Of a DNA stretch of 64,000 nt, positions 25,901 through 36,700 are shown piece after piece; within the stretch, counting starts at the first letter, position 1; every line of letters begins with the position of its first letter. This DNA is from Sanguinoderma infundibulare. Its lineage: Eukaryota > Basidiomycota > Agaricomycetes > Polyporales > Polyporaceae. A model generated the notes under the pieces. That model worked only from the letters and a program-made list of their open reading frames with translations, did not search any database and was not told the origin of the DNA. The position numbers were made by a program, and so were the translations under genes. The stretch covers positions 744,001 to 808,000 of the forward strand of contig JAVLRN010000006.1 of the NCBI GenBank assembly GCA_032821775.1, written 5' to 3'.

Positions 25901-26901
25901 CGCCCTCGACGACCTCCGAACCGGCCTCATCGCCACCCAAAGCCTCAAGCTCGCCAAGTTAGACATGACCGGCAAACGTTCCACCCTCCGAATGGGGAAG
26001 AAGATCCACCGCAAGAATAATGAAGTCGCGGCGGCTGGGGAGGAGTACAGGCGGGCCTGGGCGGCGTTGTTCGCGCTCGGAATGGCCGCAGATGAGGACG
26101 AGGTACAGAGTTCCACGACGAAGAAGGGCGAGAAGGCGCAGCGCAGCGCAGCGTCGCATGCAGCATCGTCAAATGCGTCTGGGAGCACCCGCGCTCCACA
26201 AGCTGACGATGTCACGGACGGGCGTGACGAGCCCGGAACGCCCGCGAATACCAGGGGAAATCCGATCGCTTCGACACGTAGATACCGTCGCTTGCGCAAG
26301 GCGGACGCTTCCCCGTTCGTGGTGGATGATGGCCGAGAGAACCTCAACCGGAGCGGGAAAGCCGTGTCTTGGATCTGGGAGGACTTTTCGTTCACGCAGA
26401 AGCAAAACGACCCGAAGTACAAGGCCTTCCTGAACGACGGTAAGCCATGACATGCGTGATCATTTCAAGCTCTCAGCTGATAGGTCGATGCAGTCAAACG
26501 CGTGCACTGGTTCCGGTGCAGCGCCATGCGTTCGAGGTGGCAAGAAGAAGTCCGACTACTTGGGGAAGAGTCGTGCCGAACGGTGCGCTATTTCGGCCGA
26601 TTCCGCTCAAAGTGGTCCAAGCGGGCGCGTGAGCTTGACGCAAATGACGACCGAGGCTCCGCCGCCTCCGCGGCATACGCGCGAAAGTGAGTCGACCGCT
26701 TGTGAATAATTGCAGGGCTGACATTTACTTAGGCAAGCGTATCGCTACGTTCGCCTTCTACGCAAGTGCGAACGTTACTACCGGGCGGCCGCGATCGACA
26801 TCGTAAGTCGCCTGCCCTTCAATATCCGCATTCGTTGACAGCCCTGCCAGGATGACGATACCTGGGGGAAGGCACTGAACGACGAGCCAGACGTGGATTA
26901 G
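22901..26901 (+). CDS. KDZ-superfamily DNA transposase with CxC2-type N-terminal Cys cluster, intact
   Basis: Model of 12 exons: 22901-23137, 23193-23873, 23923-24110, 24160-24325, 24372-24508, 24561-24979, 25031-25231, 25284-25407, 25460-26439, 26494-26686, 26733-26802, 26851-26901. All splice phases agree, giving 1148 residues. A basic, Ser-rich leader is followed by the Cys cluster (CHSC, CFDCYGDPLECADC, then FCPCH) typical of KDZ-associated CxC2 domains. The catalytic domain follows: DGNFQQ (about 24192), CCARH, YDIECQYC, then AVGKFHISAH and GEASERVWS. A long helical C-terminal half ends with an RxxRW-type helix. This transposase family cuts and pastes its element in fungal genomes. No stop or frameshift was found, so the element may be mobile. 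Terminal inverted repeats were not located. Confidence 0.93.
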
Positions 26902-27208
26902 TTAGCCGCGGCTCGCGTACCTTGATGACGTATTCCATGCTATGGCTGTGCTAATCTACTCGCTAATCTGGCGTAGTGTTGTGGCTGTGGGCTTTTAAGT
27001 TGCGCCATCACGAGGAGGAGGCGAACGAGCTGGCGGCGGTCGAGCTGGCGGACATTATCGCCACTTGCGCTCGCGTCCGTAGCGGGAGCGCAGGTGACGA
27101 TAATGTTGATCAGGAAGATCGTGCAGTGACGAGTAGGTCGGCCTTCTTCTTATCGTTGTGGAGCCCGAGCGGGACGCGGAAGGTAATTAGTTGCGGCTCG
27201 ACTCGATG

Positions 27209-27470
27209 CGACACTCGCGGCAGGAGATCTTCGAGAACGTCAAGTACGCCGTCTTCGGAAGCGGCAACCGGGACTGGGTCGTGCATATACTCGCGCCGCA
27301 GGTAAGAGATCTTGGTTCCCATGCACAATTTGCATCGTTCTGACGTTGCTGACCGGCGCCGCGACGCATCCGCATCGGCAGGCATATCGCACAGCACCAT
27401 GCAAGACGACACGTACAACGGCATGTTCATTCCCAAGGGCACCACGGTGTTCGCAAACGCTTGGTGCGTG
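27209..27470 (+). pseudogene. Relics of cytochrome P450 and flavodoxin-domain sequence
   Basis: Two short host-gene pieces lie close together. At about 27209-27290 the frame reads NVKYAVFGSGNRDW, which matches the flavodoxin (FMN) domain of self-sufficient P450-reductase fusions (CYP505/P450BM3 type). At about 27372-27463 another frame reads DDTYNGMFIPKGTTVFANAW, the conserved stretch after the K-helix of fungal P450s, ending at a plausible intron donor. The order is opposite to that in a P450-reductase fusion, and no heme-binding Cys region or other exons were found. They are best read as shuffled relics, not a gene. Confidence 0.65.
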
Positions 27471-27980
27471 TCGCACAGCCAAGTTTCTATGAACGCGAGA
27501 TAGCGAAGAATCGCCATGGCGAATCCGCAACTGAAACGTGAACGGTTGTCCCGTAACGTCTCCGTCTCCCTGCTAAGCTGACATATTTCACAGCAGGGAA
27601 GTTGATGATTCAAGTGCCATGTCGTCGCCCCTGACGTCGTTGAGCTCTCTGGACGACCAAGGTAGTGTCCCGCCATTCCTTCTAAACCGTATTCTGTGAG
27701 GCGTTAACCTGTACGAGACGCCCATTGGCCGCTCTTCCGTCCACGCGTTCCGGCCGTCGTGCCCGTGCCTCCGTGCTTTCTCCTCCTCGTCAGTGAGTCG
27801 TGCATCTTCATTGGTCGCGCAGTGGTGATTATGACCGCGCGCAGACGGTCTCCTCGTTCCTCGAGCCTCTGTGCTCGTCCACTTTGCCGTATAAGGAACG
27901 ATGTGGCTGTGCTCGTTGTGGCGTCGAACTGGCGCCTGACTTGGCGCCGGCGTCCCAGGTCTCTGAGCTACTCGTCCACT

Positions 27981-28643
27981 ATGGCGGCCCCCGTGGTGCA
28001 GAAACCCATCCCGAGGAAGCAATTTGAGGTCAGCAAGTCCCTTCAACGAGGTGTAGGCTACTAACGCGTTCCGGTAGGTCCTGGAGCCGATCCTGAACCC
28101 TAGGAGGAAGGGCTCTGTAGACGTTGACTGGGAGGACTTCAAGCACGTAAGTGTCGACGTTCGGAGTCGTTTTATTCACTTACCATTTGTAGGTTTTCGT
28201 CAACGAGCTCAAATTCACAGCGACGACCAGGTCAGGGAGCTCGCACCACACCTTTACGCCGCCAGCCGGATACGAGTTTGGGACGCAGCGGTTCACGGCC
28301 GCCCGAGTAAGTCCCCTCTCTTCCTTTCCGTTACTCTCTCTGACTCCTTCAGCCTCACGGGGGCGTTTTGGAGTTCCACAACCGCAAGAGGTACGATTCG
28401 GGCGACCTTCTTCCCATTGACGACCTCTTACGTTTGCCTAGCGTGCGGGATAACCTGCTTGATGCTTACGGCTGGACCCCGGAGACGTTTGTATGTGAAA
28501 CACAGGAGCAGCAGCGCGTGCGACGCGAAAGGGAAGCACGGCTCCGAGAGGAACAGGAGCGGGAACAGCAACAACGCGAGGAGGAACGCCTTGCCCACCA
28601 GCGCAAGAAGGGCCGCGGCTGGGGGAAAAAGCACTCTCATTGA
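27981..28643 (+). CDS. Small protein with a HicA/YcfA-like segment, apparently intact
   Basis: Four exons, 27981-28028, 28078-28146, 28193-28306 and 28353-28643, splice in frame to 173 residues. The middle has the order of features seen in fungal HicA-like (YcfA-type double-stranded-RNA-binding fold) proteins. There is a helix with WEDFKH and VFVNEL, then a Gly-Ser-Ser-x-x-x-Phe-x-Pro-Pro strand, then Phe-His in a PHGGVLEFHN strand, and a C-terminal helix with YGWTPETF. A highly charged Arg/Glu/Gln coiled-coil and a Lys-rich tail follow. HicA proteins in bacteria act on mRNA. A fungal role is unknown and no activity is inferred here. It sits alone among relics of metabolic genes. The family call rests on pattern resemblance only. 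Confidence 0.55.
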
Positions 28644-28996
28644 ACAACGTCGAGGTAAGCCCTGATGCCCATTCATTCATATTCGTCGGCATTGACACGC
28701 GCAGGCTGTTTACACAGTTCTTCTATTCTCATGGTACATATTTGTCTGGTTTGTCGCCCTACCATCTTGTAGCTGTAGTGGATCTCGTGTATTTCTTGTT
28801 GTACGAGGGAAAATGGATTTGGGCGTGATTCTTGGAAGCACCAGCACCCGTTGGCTGCACCTCTGCGTCACTGGAGTGTCGAGGACGAACAATCAACGTA
28901 TCATTCGGTACCGTGCTGCGTAACTATAAGATTTTACTCTAATCGTTCCGCACTTTCATTCACGCCTCGCGGCTAACATCCTTCACGACCTGCTAG

Positions 28997-29850
28997 ATTC
29001 CGGAATCGGCTTTGAGATGATCAAGTCTCTCCTCCGAAAGAACGCCAAGGTCTACCTCGCCGCCCGCTCCCAGACAAAGGCCGAAGAGGCGATCCAGGCG
29101 CTGAAAACTGAGACCGGGAAGACCGCCGAGTTCCTCCAGCTCGACCTGAACGACCTGGCGGCAGTCCGAACCTCTGCAGAGGACTTTTCTCGGTGAGTCC
29201 GAGTCCGTCATCTGTTTCCGATGCCTACTGTAATACTGACGACTTGCTTGTGCTCGAAGACGCGAGTCCCACATCGACATCCTATACCTCAACGCCGGGA
29301 TCATGTACCCGCCCCTCGACCAGCTCATCGCCCAGGCATACGACGCGACCGTCGGCATGAACGTTCTTGGCCATCATCTCTTCCTCCGCCTTCTCTACCC
29401 CCTCCTCGTCTCTCCCACCCCCACCCCCACCCCCACGTCCGATTCAAGCCCCAGTCCGTCCAGAATAATCTGGACCTCGTCCGCCGCCAACTTCCTTGTC
29501 AACGGCCGCCTCGACTTCTCCACCTTCACCGACACCGCCGCCCGCCGCAAGCTCGGCACGTTCGCGCTCTACAGCCAGAGCAAGCTCGCGCCGATACAGC
29601 TCTCGGCCCCCCTCCCGCGGCGCGCTGCCGAGGCTGGGGAAGACGTCGTGAGTATCGCCGTCGACGCGGGTCATATCCGGAGCGACATCTTCTGCGGACC
29701 GAAGCCGTTCCGTCTCACGCTCTGGGTACGTACCATGCTCGTCCTACCCTCACAGCTGATGAGCCTCGTGTCCCTATGCGTGTTGCGTCTATGCAGGAGA
29801 AGGCCGTCATGTACCCCGTCTCGCACGGCGCGCTCACCCCGCTAAATCAG
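28997..29850 (+). pseudogene. Short-chain dehydrogenase/reductase lacking its first exon
   Basis: The reading frame opens at an intron acceptor (28996/28997) with SGIG, the second half of the Rossmann TGxxxGIG motif. No upstream exon with the first half exists in the preceding 350 bp. The rest follows the classical SDR order: LAARS, LDLNDLAAV, LNAGIM (NAG motif), a TSS segment with the catalytic Ser, and YSQSK (catalytic Tyr and Lys). A Pro-Thr-rich insertion lies at about 29412-29450. The usual HPG after the active site is replaced by DAG. The 3' end runs into unrelated sequence just before the esterase relic. An NADPH-dependent reductase origin is clear, but a working product is not expected. 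Confidence 0.75.
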
Positions 29851-29948
29851 AGGCGACAAGCACGGGTTCCAGACGGTCGGGGCTCACCCTCATTCATCTC
29901 TTGCAGTCCCCCCTCTCGCGATCGCACTCTGAGACGCATTTGCGTAAC

Positions 29949-30984
29949 ATGATCTCGGCACGTCTTCTTATACCGTGTTTGACGCTCCTCGTCGGCTTTT
30001 TCAAGCTCGTGGCTGCGGCTTCCAAAGACTCGGTGCCGAAAGTGGTGGACCTCGGCTACGTCAAGTACAGAGGCAACCTTTCCTATCCGGATGTCGTCGC
30101 TTACCTCGGCGTACCATACGCGGAGCCCCCTCTTAACGAACGTCGGTGGAGGGCGCCTCGGGTTTTGAACACGACTCGTATTTCGAGCGAAGCTGGGGGC
30201 CAGATCGTCAACTTGACCTCGTACCCCAACTTCTGTATCCAGGGAACCACTACAGGTGAGCATCGTGCTATTTTGAACTCCAGCCGGAAAACTCGGCGGC
30301 AACGTAGCTGACGCCATGGTCCAGTGGGCGACGCGGGAGGCGCAGGGAGCGAAGACTGCCTCAAGCTCAACATTTATGCCCCAGCCGGCGCAAAGGAGGG
30401 TGACAATTGTAAGACACGTACATCGTATAGATGTGTATACGTACAACGATCTCATGCGGATCCCCGAACACAGTGCCCGTGCTCTTCTACATTCACGGCG
30501 GAGGTCCGTTGTGTCGTCTTCCTACCCTCTTTTATCCCAGCTGACCCCATCCTGCCACGTCAGGCTACGAATTCGGCAATCCGGCTTGTTCCGTGGGACG
30601 TCGATCGGCTTCAACGGCAGCACGACCTTCCAGCAGATGACCGCCGAGGACGAGGCGTTCGCGGCGGAGCTGATCGCGTACTGGCTGTCGTTTGTGCGTG
30701 CGGGGGACCCGAACGCGTTCAAGCTCGGTCGGTCGCCCGAGTGGCCCGCGTACACGTCGGGACCACGCCCGAAGCACTTCGGCACAACGGAAAGGTACGA
30801 CGGCGAGGCGTTCAGGATCAGGACGTTCGTGATGGCAACTGACGGCTCGTTCCCCGCTGGTGTGCACTGGCAGTATGTCCGCGCGTGGGCGCGCGCCGGG
30901 CAGCCGCACCCGGTGGCGTACGATCGTGAGCAGCTGGAGCGGCTGTGGGCGTTGCTGGAGGAGCAGGTGAAGGAATACCTCTAG
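29949..30984 (+). pseudogene. Carboxylesterase type B with the catalytic middle deleted
   Basis: The first part (ATG 29949, possible signal peptide with a Leu/Val-rich stretch) matches the N-terminus of fungal type-B carboxylesterases. It has YLGVPYAEPP, then GSEDCLKLNIY, then YIHGGG, the oxyanion-hole motif, spread over exons with recognisable introns. Directly after GYEFGNPA (about 30592) the sequence jumps, in another frame, to the family's C-terminal region (FNGSTTFQQMT, ELIAYWLSFVRAGDPN), which runs to the stop at 30982-30984. The roughly 250-300 residues between, including the GESAG nucleophile, are missing. The gene is therefore an internally deleted relic. Confidence 0.8.
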
Positions 30985-31830
30985 CAAGGGCTTTGGTTCG
31001 ACTTTTATCCTTGTCTTGTGGGGTATAACAAACCGGGTGGATGGGGGCCTAATTCTAGCGAGAAACGGGAGTCTGCATGTTTGCGTGAAAGAACGATCGT
31101 CGAGACACGCACTGGTCGTGTTTCCCTCGCGCAGTCAGTGAGCTTCGGTACCGCGGACGATGACGTCGCTGTCGAACGTGTTGACGATCTATACGCCGGA
31201 GGTCGAAGCGTTCCGCACTGCAGGGCCAGGAACACCCAAGCCATCGAATGAGTGTTCGCCGCGGCCAGTAATGATCCTCCAGGCTTTGCCTATCAAATAG
31301 CAGGATGAACGACTGTTTTCCATGTGAACGCTGGACCACACGTACCACTGAAGTGCTCCGCGAGATACTCGCGCGATATGGCAACAGCCTCGGCAACGAT
31401 GAGAGTCGGGGACACCGAACTGTGAACGTAAGTGGATCAGCGTCACGTCCGGGCTGAACACCAGCAAAGAAATTACTGACCGACTGCTCATGACTATTTC
31501 TCGAGCGCGTTTCAGCTGCTCCCTTTGCGCTTCCTCTGCAGCTCTCGCGCCTGCACACACAAAACCACATATGAGCCAACGCGCCGCAACGATGCCAACG
31601 GAGCGCACCCACCCTCTCGGCAAAGTAGAACGCGATCTCGCCGCGATGGTCCTTCGAGGTCCCCTTCTGTCATGCCTTCCGCGCCTCGCGAAGCGCGGTT
31701 CTCCTCTGCTCTTGCAACTCCCACTGCCTCCTTCCTGCCGCCACCTTGCTCGCCCTCTCAAGCTCACCAACGTCTCCTTTCCCACCCTTCCCGTCCCCGT
31801 TCCCGCTACCGCGATTGGCACTGTGTCCAG
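30985..31830. other. Intergenic, nothing recognised
   Basis: No motif-bearing reading frame was found. Pyrimidine-rich sequence at about 31660-31810 leads into the GGATGCATCC array. Confidence 0.5.
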
Positions 31831-32062
31831 ATGCATCCGTTCTACACGACTTACCGTGTGTGATTGGATGCATCCATTCTGCACTGTAAGTCGCGTAGCA
31901 CGGATGCATCCATCATGCATCGTAAGTCCAGTGGAACGGATGCATCCGTTCTGCACGGTCAGTCGTGTAGAACGGATGCATCCGTAGGTACTCGGTAGTA
32001 GGGATGCATCCGTAGAGTGGATGAGTACCGCTAGGGATGCATCCCTACTACCGAGTACCTAC
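31831..32062. repeat. GGATGCATCC repeat cluster 3, periodic, ending in a perfect inverted repeat
   Basis: Seven copies of the decamer or near copies are spaced about every 35 bp (near 31831, 31866, 31903, 31938, 31974, 32002, 32035). The intervening segments share a TTCTGCAC...AGTC...GTAG-type consensus. The last part is a perfect 28-bp inverted repeat, 31984-32011 and 32035-32062, with a 23-base loop. It looks like a minisatellite with a palindromic core. It is not CRISPR: the repeats are too short and the spacers are related to each other. Confidence 0.85.
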
Positions 32063-33437
32063 CAAGGTAAGGTGCAAGCAGTACGGTGATCGAGAAGACC
32101 TTATGCTCGAGACGCGCCGGGTTGGATGGGGTTTGCTGCCCGGGCCGCTGAAGCGTCTGCCTTTCGTTGCGCAGATACCCATCGTCGTTGACTTGCTGGC
32201 CTCCAAGCGTCGCATTATCTCCGAGTCGTCGTTTGATCCGGAGGGGAGGGAGGGCTGGGTGAGGGCCAAGCCTACCCAAGGCCGAACCCCCCTGGCGAAT
32301 TGCTATGATACTACATCCCACCATGCACGGCGGCGTTAGCTCGATTATGATCGCATATACGCAAGTACAAAGGTGAAACACCCACCCACCTGGTCATGAA
32401 GCAAAATCGCACGCCCTTTGCGCCTGGGCGGAAATCGCGCGCGCGAGCTGGACCTCAACCTCTTTTGCGGCGAGCAAGCTGGCGGCTCACATCCTTCTGC
32501 GAGTCTGCGACGAGCGACAGCACGGACATGGATGAGGAGGATGTCGAGGCCTTTTGAGAATCGTGTCAAGTTTGCGCTTCTTCTGAACGGTTTGCAGTCC
32601 GGCAGGCGCCAGACTGCAGCGGAGCCAAGGTCCGCCAAGGTTACCGGTGCGCGTCCGTTAACTCCGTTCTCGCACAATCGTTCGGTTGCGAGCCTGGTCA
32701 GGCTAGGGGGGATAGCACAGGGGTCAGTTGTTGAGCGTCGGAAGTAAAGCGGATTGCTCACGTAGGTTCGTTTCGCGACTTCAAGAGGATGTGTCGGCGC
32801 GAATGGTGCCTTTTCCGGTATGCTCAACGCTGACGTTGCGCAGCGAGACTCCGAGAATACGCGAGCCATGCAGCTGCAGGTGCTCGCTCGCCGCCGCGCT
32901 CATAATGCTAAATATGCCTTGGGGTGTCTGACCATCCGACCGTAAGAAGGCTCTGACGGTTCGACGGCGAGCACGACTCGGATTGGATCGGAGAATGGTA
33001 TGGCATGTCTATTCATTTCCAGTCACAGGACGATGGCCGCTCTGCAGCGTGATGGCACCAGAATATGGTCGAGCGCCGCGTCAAAGTCAATACTATATGG
33101 AACATCGCCTGGTCACGCGCCGCGAAGGCGGGCATAATTATCGTGCGAGGCGCACACATCTCGACCTCCCAGCAGCGTATCCGGATTCTCTGATTTCGGA
33201 GAGGCCTGGCCCCCACTTTGAGGGCCCCGAACCCGACGGGTTCCCAGTTGTGAATCCTGCTGCTCGTTTGACATGGTGCAGCTCGAAGACTCACTTGGAT
33301 GATCCTCTAAGTGCGACACGTCAGAGCAAGGCTTGTAGAGTCGGGTTCTCCGAAGACACATCCGAGGCATCTACGAAAGCTCGTGAGGAACTAAGCAGCA
33401 ACCTATTTATGTCTGGTGGGCTACTACTGACATCCAG
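32063..33437. other. Intergenic, nothing recognised
   Basis: Long open frames occur on both strands (for example 32345-32869 minus and 32983-33546 plus). They lack recognisable motifs, splice support or homologous copies within the window, so I do not call genes. Confidence 0.45.
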
Positions 33438-33511
33438 GTCGGGGACGGGATCAACGACTCGCCCTCGCTCGTCGCCGCATCGGTCGGGATCGCGCTGGGG
33501 TCGGGGACGTC
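33438..33511 (+). other. Duplicated fragment of the copper ATPase hinge exon
   Basis: 74 bp match 2927-3000, the start of the last copper-ATPase exon coding for [11 protein letters not shown], with a single mismatch. The preceding CAG also matches the intron acceptor. Flanking sequence is unrelated on both sides. It is a recently copied fragment lying just upstream of the decayed KDZ element. Confidence 0.95.
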
Positions 33512-33724
33512 CGCACCTAAGGCAGGTCCCCAGTCCCCTCCTTTAGACGTATTGGTTGCACGTGGGAATTGACTCTGAGAGACCCCCCTCGCGCGAACTT
33601 CTCACATGCAGTCTATAAATAGCTTCTCCTAATATAGGTTTGGATTTCTTCTGGTCGCAGAACCGTCCGCGCGACCGTCAGTTGAATAGGATATTTGGTT
33701 TTGATTAAAGACACAAACAGTTCG

Positions 33725-36700
33725 ATGGCCCGCGTCAGGCGCTTGCACATTCTCCGGATCCATCATCCTTCGGTCCTCCCTGCCTTGCCTTCGTGGTCCA
33801 ACATGGATTCCAGGTCGCCTGTGTTACCACCACCAGCTACGCCTCCACGATGGCCTTCTAAATGCTCACATCAGGTGGTGGGACACCATTTCGAGAGCCC
33901 AAAAAGACGTCAGCCTTGGTGCAAAGACTCTGAAGTGATCATTTGGCCCGGGCTTGCTCTCAAAGCGGAACAGCTGCTCAGCGAAATAAATAAGATTCGC
34001 AAACGTCACCAGCACTCTGACATAGACACCCAGCCTTCCGACATAGACACCTAGCCTGTAGTGGATGTTAGCAGCCCTTCGCCTGAAGAGGGATGCACTC
34101 CACATCCCAGTGACGACCTGCGTGGTCAGAAGTCAAGTTCAGGGACAGAAAACCCACAACTGCGTTCTCGGAGAGTACTTTCGGACGATACCGCTCATCG
34201 CCTATACAATAACTGGCTCGCCTTGATCCCCACTCTGGTACACGACTATTTTGGCTACATGCAGTGAAGTCAAGGTCGGTTGGGTCGCCCTTTTGAAGTT
34301 AAAATGAACATGTGCCACTGCAAAAGACTGCCAGTGTGCACCCCCAAGGAACTGAATATCCAATGTCTTCATGTCGACCGTACGTCATTGCTCATTCTAA
34401 GCAGTAACAATATGAACTCATTTCAACAGACTTGATTACAATCACATTTGAAACTTGCGAGTGCGCTACTATTGTGCAAACTCTCGTGCGCAACGGTCTT
34501 TTCCCCATGTCACCTCTTCAACCTCGTCTTGCGGTATTGATAGACTTGCTAGACTTCTACTTTGCCCTCTTTGAGCAGTCTGCAGATGCTGTGGGGGCCC
34601 TATCCAGTGCGCTGAAGACAATGTACAGTCGCTGTGGATTCCCCATCCTAAACGACAAGGTATGATTTCGTCAGTTCTGCGCTCCGTTATGTTTTACTGA
34701 TTTTCAACTCAAGGACGAGCCTGTACAAGACCCCTTTCGTCGAGGGTTGGGTCATGCTATCCAATGGTACGATGTCCTCCGTTGGCGCCCGGAGGCTATG
34801 CTCGAGAAGGTGGTAGATGAGTGCATCCCTCTTGTCAACACCGAGCGGCAGAACTCTCAGACAAACACCATGAAGAACTCTTCATCCCTTGGTATGTTTT
34901 GCATTATACCCATCATGATTTGAATTCTAACAACAGAATCCTTCTGCAGAGCACCTGGGCAGCAACCATTACCATCTGCACGACCATTCGAGCGACCATC
35001 CGCGTGACCATCCGTGCGACCATCTGCATGACCATCCACGCAACCATCCACACGACCATCCATGCGACCATTCACATGACCGTTCAAGCGACCGTCTGCG
35101 TGAGCACTCACCAGAAGGCCTCCATGACGATGAATCTGCTGGGGAAACCTGTACCCGCTACCTGCAAAAGCTATGTCCGGCATGCTTTGGAGGGACACAA
35201 TTTGGGCGCAACTTCGAACAGTGCATTCACCTCGACGGATCTTCGTATTGTACTCACAAAATTTTCCAGTGATGGTGGAGACATCCACGTTGCCCTGGAT
35301 GCAACATTCAGCCAACGTCACAACGTCGCTGCAGGTGAAAGCCCGTGGTTCTATGAGCCGAAATACTTCTTATCCAAAGAAAAGATCGATATGATGGAGG
35401 CTCGCGTCACTGCCGCACGCAAGAAGCTCCCTCGGCCACACACAAGTGAAGTTCCTGACACATCGATTGATGAGTGTGAGAAATCGTATGAGGCCGCAGA
35501 TGAGAAAAAGGAGAAGACCCACAGGCCAAAGTTCGATGACACTGGCCTCATGGCCCTTGTGTGTCGTCATGACATTGTGTTATTCTTGGCGAACGTCGAT
35601 ACCCCTGGCGAGCGGCAGTACTATGGCATAGCGCTAGTTGATGAACTCTTTTCCCACCTCCCATGCAAAGCAACAGTTGTGGTGTACTACGATATCGGTT
35701 GCATGATGGATCGCAGTCTGCATCAGGTGTGTAATGAACCAGGACTATGTCTTATTTGTCCCGGCCTTTCTAACACAATATTCAGTTTGATATTCTACCG
35801 GCCTCTATCATGGACAGATTACTCTTCGCCACCTCAGTGATGCATGCCTATGGACACCAGTGGGCATGCCAATTGGTCTACAATCCACGATTGCAGAAAG
35901 GGCTTGGTTTGACAAAGGGAGAGGGTGCAGAAAGGATTTGGTCGAAGTTGCGTAAATTGATCGGCGTGACATACTCATCTGCAGTATGTTTTCAGACTAT
36001 CTCTAAAACAACTTACCTTACAGAATGACCACAGTGCTCGCGCCGTATTTGGCTGATCGACCGACACACGGACATCATCAACATTGCTGCCCACGATCAC
36101 CTCGGAGGGTGGATTCAAGGCCGGCTGAAGAATGGAGTTGAAGCCCATAATCAAGCAGCCAATCAAGAGCTGGCTGGAGTCCAGACCCCTGTTGCTGAAC
36201 TTCGACAACAATGGTCGCAACAATGGAGGGCACAGCTGTCCGTTAGAAACTGCACATGTCTAATCTCGTCTTAATGAATTTTTCTCACCAGGCTCGCTCT
36301 TCTATAGATGCACCTGCAAAGATCAAGCAGGAGCTTGACGCAGTACTCACGTTGCAAACCGAGCTCAATACAATTGACAAGTACATCCAACACATTTATA
36401 AGGCCATCTCCCAGGACGTGGAAAACCCCGAGGTGCATAACTTCCTCAACAGTTTGCGTCAGGCCCACAAAGATACCATCAACAAGGTCGACAGCCTGTA
36501 CATGTCACTGAACGTCACCGACACCTTTCCGGAGATTCAGGGACTACTGCTGGAGTTCGTTCGCACACTGTTGCTTGCACGAGATCTGAAGATCAACATC
36601 TGCAAACGAGCGATTGGAACATTCTTCGAATGGGACAAACTGGACTGTGCTGCAGGGGGTTGTGATCAGCCTTTAGGTGGGTCATTTAGTTCCTGTGCAT

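Noticed and set aside
28438..28698. Short hydrophobic frames antisense to the HicA-like gene
   Set aside because: They mirror the Arg/Glu-rich coding repeat on the other strand and have no signal of their own.
31189..31956. A 255-codon minus-strand frame through the GGATGCATCC array
   Set aside because: Its apparent periodic peptide simply translates the DNA repeat. No conserved domain or splice structure was seen.
31831..32062. A CRISPR-like array of short repeats and spacers
   Set aside because: The repeat is only 10 bp, the spacers are related to each other and the genome is eukaryotic, so it is a minisatellite.
32345..32869. A 174-codon minus-strand frame
   Set aside because: No motif, homologous copy or supporting splice sites. 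It is left as unannotated intergenic sequence.
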